Assembly (NCBI GenBank): GCA_002496485.1 | Contig: DAJW01000046.1 | Location: forward strand, 1 to 8,804 | DNA from: Euryarchaeota archaeon UBA36 | Lineage (GTDB): Archaea; Thermoplasmatota; Poseidoniia; Poseidoniales; Thalassarchaeaceae | DNA: 8,804 nucleotides | Direction: 5' to 3' | In this document: one piece after another, positions 6,751-8,804 of the stretch | How the letters are laid out: each line of letters begins with the position of its first letter | How positions within the stretch are numbered: position 1 is the first letter of the stretch | Made by a program: the position numbers and the translations under genes | Notes under the pieces: model-generated | Database searches by the model: none | Told to the model about the DNA's origin: nothing | Seen by the model: the letters and a program-made list of their open reading frames with translations, nothing else

Positions 6751-7683
6751 ATGGATAGATTGCCAATATTACTAACAAATGATGATGGAGTAAATTCTCC
6801 GGGTTTACTAAAATTAGCAAGTGCACTAAATGGTTTAGGGCACCCAATTATGGTAATTGCGCCACTAAATGAACAATCAGCATCTGGAATGAAACTTACA
6901 TTGAGGGAAGGAATGAGATTCCAAGAGCATAAAGAATTGGCGAAATCTATTACAATTAACGAAGAATCTGCTGTAAGGATATTTTCACTAGATGGGACTC
7001 CTTGTGATTGTGTAATTGTAGCACTGGACGGTGGATTGAATAAATTAGTTCCAGATATTTCCCCTTCCCTTTGCATCTCAGGAATAAACCGGGGACCAAA
7101 TCTGTCAGTAGATATTTTTCATTCGGGAACTGTTTCAGCGGCAAGAGAGGCTTCATTGTATGGATTACCTGCAATTTCTGTTAGCCTAGCTACATATTCC
7201 CATCAGAACTATTCAGATAGTATTTCATGCACATTACAAATTATTGAGGCAATTTCTAGTTTTTTACCTACTAAGCCACCAAATTTACTTCGACCGAAGG
7301 GGGCCGAAATGAATTCACCGAATAATCGATTAACTGAGGTACAAAATTCATTTTTATCTGGTGATATTTTCCTAAATGTAAATGTCCCAGAAGTTTGGAA
7401 TGGTAGTATAGAGACAGTAAAACTAGGGGCAAGATGGTATCAAAATGCATCAGATATGATGTCTGATGATTCTAATGAAGTCACTTTCCATGTGGGAGCT
7501 GCTACCATAATTGAGGAAGATATAGAGAATACAGATTGTGTTTCTGTTAAGAATGGATTTACATCCATAACTCCCCTTGCAAGTTGGCCGCAATTACATC
7601 CATTAGGAGTATCAAATGAATTACTGGAAATTTCTCTAGAATCTAATTCAAAAACTGGTTTACCTACATGGCTTTACATCTGA
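6751..7683 (+). CDS. surE: SurE-family 5'/3'-nucleotidase (survival protein SurE)
   Basis: Metal-dependent phosphatase acting on nucleoside monophosphates (EC 3.1.3.5 family). From this ATG: LLTNDDG (7-13) holds the metal ligands Asp11 and Asp12; Ser43 in NEQSASG matches the conserved metal-site Ser; GTPCDCV lies at 82-88; SGINRGPN (110-117) holds the metal-ligand Asn113; DIFHSGTVSAA (121-131) is also typical. The length is 310 residues against about 250 for many family members. Most of the excess is a Pro/Asn-rich linker (about 172-204) before FLNVNVPE, plus a longer C-terminus. Start choice: ATG 6751 puts the NDDG motif at the usual distance. ATG 6733 (six more residues) is possible, while TTG 6688 would overlap EamA by 29 nt and add an unconserved tail. 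No promoter is evident in the 34-nt gap, so it is probably read from the OPT promoter. The 3' end overlaps TrmY on the other strand by 10 nt. Confidence 0.92.
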   Translation: MDRLPILLTNDDGVNSPGLLKLASALNGLGHPIMVIAPLNEQSASGMKLTLREGMRFQEHKELAKSITINEESAVRIFSLDGTPCDCVIVALDGGLNKLVPDISPSLCISGINRGPNLSVDIFHSGTVSAAREASLYGLPAISVSLATYSHQNYSDSISCTLQIIEAISSFLPTKPPNLLRPKGAEMNSPNNRLTEVQNSFLSGDIFLNVNVPEVWNGSIETVKLGARWYQNASDMMSDDSNEVTFHVGAATIIEEDIENTDCVSVKNGFTSITPLASWPQLHPLGVSNELLEISLESNSKTGLPTWLYI

Positions 7684-8264
7684 TTGTCAAGAATATAGTG
7701 AATTATTGAAATACACGCTTGTCCCTGTAATTCATTAGATCCCAATGATATTTTTTTATATACTTCCAATATTTCATTTTCTTCCTTTGTGAAATTCAAA
7801 TCATCCGAAATTACAAAAGCTAGACCATCATCTTTTATCCATTGCTTATTAGATTCGCCACCAGAATCAAGTATTAGTATATCTAAATCCATTTCTTTCC
7901 ATTCCTTTAATGTATCTTCCAATCTTCCACCTGAATGCGATATACCTTCTGAAATCACTTCATAGATTCCAATTGGAGGCATTTCTTTGCCAATAATGGA
8001 TCTAATATGTCCAGAGATAGAACGCTCATCTGGATGCACACCTTTGAGTATTCTACCATCAAATTTTACTCTCCTAGAAAAACCCAAGTCCCCGTTAAGA
8101 TGTACAATAATTTCAGTATCTTCCCTGATTCCATGAGAAATGAATAATGCAGCATTTATTGCTCTAGCAAGTACATCCATCCTACCGCCAGAACCACTTA
8201 AATCATTCAGATTGAATGAACCTACACTTGGAGCCCTGTGCCCAATAATTGCAAATCTTCTCAA
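7674..8264 (-). CDS. trmY: tRNA (pseudouridine54-N1)-methyltransferase TrmY
   Basis: SPOUT-class, SAM-dependent methyltransferase of COG1901 that converts pseudouridine 54 to 1-methylpseudouridine in the T-loop of archaeal tRNAs. The length of 196 residues is normal. Family features are FNLNDLSGSGGRMD (17-30), ARAINAALFISHGIR (33-47), LKGVHPDERSISG (73-85) and the C-terminal knot region SLGSNELQGQACISIIHYILD (starts at 173, Cys184). The start is TTG at 8264: a TAA stop lies directly upstream in frame (8265-8267) and the next in-frame ATG (Met29) would remove the first conserved strand and the GSGGR motif, so TTG is the best start. It follows SRP54 by 11 nt on the same strand and is probably co-transcribed and translationally coupled. 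It converges with SurE, and the stop codon lies inside the last codons of SurE. Confidence 0.93.
   Translation of the reverse strand: MRRFAIIGHRAPSVGSFNLNDLSGSGGRMDVLARAINAALFISHGIREDTEIIVHLNGDLGFSRRVKFDGRILKGVHPDERSISGHIRSIIGKEMPPIGIYEVISEGISHSGGRLEDTLKEWKEMDLDILILDSGGESNKQWIKDDGLAFVISDDLNFTKEENEILEVYKKISLGSNELQGQACISIIHYILDNQM
7751..7757 (+). terminator. Possible oligo-T terminator for the OPT-EamA-SurE transcript
   Basis: A run of seven T's, set within ATATTTTTTTATA, lies 67 nt after the SurE stop. Archaeal RNA polymerase can stop at such T-tracts without a hairpin. The run falls inside the TrmY coding region on the opposite strand, so if used it would leave the SurE mRNA with an antisense tail over trmY. 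The evidence is the T-run only. Confidence 0.3.
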
Positions 8265-8275
8265 TTAATTCACCA

Positions 8276-8804
8276 TCATTGAATGACATCATCACCCATC
8301 ATTGACTGCATTTGACGTCTAAATCTACGATCTCCTTTTATTCCACGCATCATCTTTTTACTTTTATTCCATTGTGACAACAAATCCTTGACGTCCTTTT
8401 CTTCGGAACCTGAACCTCTAGCTATTCTTCTAATTCTACTCGATTTTAACAATAGTGGATTATCCTTTTCTTCTTGGGTCATTGAGTCCATAACTACTCT
8501 ATATTTTTCTAGATTCTTCTGCATTTGCTTTTTCTGACCAACACTCATGCTTGATAACCCACCAAACATTGAGTCAGGCAGGTGAGACATTACTTTGTCC
8601 AGTGTACCAATTTTACTCATCATTTCCATCTGACTGTACATATCAGTAAGTGTAAATCTTCCAGACATCAATCTTTGAGTCAACCTCATTGCTTCTTGTT
8701 CATCTAAGTCTTCAGGAGCTAGATCGATTAATCCCTTTATGTCTCCCATCCCTAATAATCTAGAAATGAATCTGTCTGATTCAAATTTTTCTAAATCATT
8801 AATT
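8276..8804 (-). CDS. Signal recognition particle protein SRP54, C-terminal M domain (5' end outside window)
   Basis: GTPase subunit of the signal recognition particle, which binds signal sequences and SRP RNA and targets ribosomes to the membrane. Only about the last 175 residues are present, and the frame stays open to the window edge. The visible part starts at NDLEKFESDRFISRLLGMGDI, the typical junction between the GTPase and M domains, so the ATG at 8749 (MGDIKG) is internal. The M domain follows: FTLTDMYSQMEMMSKIGTLDKVMSHLPD forms the Met-rich signal-binding helices, and RIRRIARGSGSEEKDVKDLL is the conserved SRP-RNA-binding helix-turn-helix. It ends in a basic, Met-rich tail (RRFRRQMQSMMGDD). 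TrmY follows 11 nt downstream on the same strand. The N and G domains and the promoter are beyond the window. Confidence 0.95.
   Translation of the reverse strand, partial: INDLEKFESDRFISRLLGMGDIKGLIDLAPEDLDEQEAMRLTQRLMSGRFTLTDMYSQMEMMSKIGTLDKVMSHLPDSMFGGLSSMSVGQKKQMQKNLEKYRVVMDSMTQEEKDNPLLLKSSRIRRIARGSGSEEKDVKDLLSQWNKSKKMMRGIKGDRRFRRQMQSMMGDDVIQ

Noticed and set aside
8747..8749. ATG 8749 as the start of a small separate - strand gene
   Set aside because: The frame continues upstream with SRP54-typical sequence (RFISRLLG before MGDI), so this Met is internal to SRP54.

Overview
The window is archaeal and fits Marine Group II (Candidatus Poseidoniales, Thermoplasmatota) best. It carries a hypusine-type aIF5A, a TrmY tRNA methyltransferase and an archaeal-style SRP54 end. 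It also has a very acidic surface protein built from thrombospondin type 3 (TSP3) Ca-binding repeats and ending in a PGF-CTERM-like tail. The DNA is AT-rich, no Shine-Dalgarno motifs are evident, several starts are GTG or TTG, and TATA-like boxes lie 25-30 nt before start codons, which suggests leaderless mRNAs. The lineage is inferred from gene content only.

Layout. (1) 1-2870, + strand: the 3' part of a large secreted, cell-surface protein. Two related beta-rich domains, the first cut by the window edge, alternate with two TSP3 arrays and end in a PGF-CTERM-like anchor. (2) 2871-2965: intergenic, with a strong 13-bp hairpin and a TATA-like box. (3) 2966-3352: aIF5A with a GTG start. (4) 3398-7683, + strand: an OPT-family oligopeptide transporter, an EamA/DMT-family transporter one base downstream, and a SurE-family nucleotidase/phosphatase, probably co-transcribed. 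(5) 7674-8804, - strand: SRP54 (only the C-terminal M-domain part is in the window), followed after 11 nt by TrmY with a TTG start. TrmY and SurE converge and overlap by 10 nt.

How the genes relate. aIF5A (translation elongation), SRP54 (membrane targeting of nascent chains) and TrmY (tRNA T-loop modification) are housekeeping translation and secretion functions. The OPT and EamA transporters with SurE could form a small uptake and salvage unit in a peptide-using heterotroph, but that link rests on adjacency only. The surface protein would be exported, folded with Ca2+ and anchored by an archaeosortase encoded elsewhere.

I see no CRISPR array, transposon, phage gene, rRNA or tRNA, and no convincing new multi-gene system. 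The most unusual content is the modular surface protein, followed by the start-site architecture of aIF5A and OPT and the SurE/TrmY overlap.
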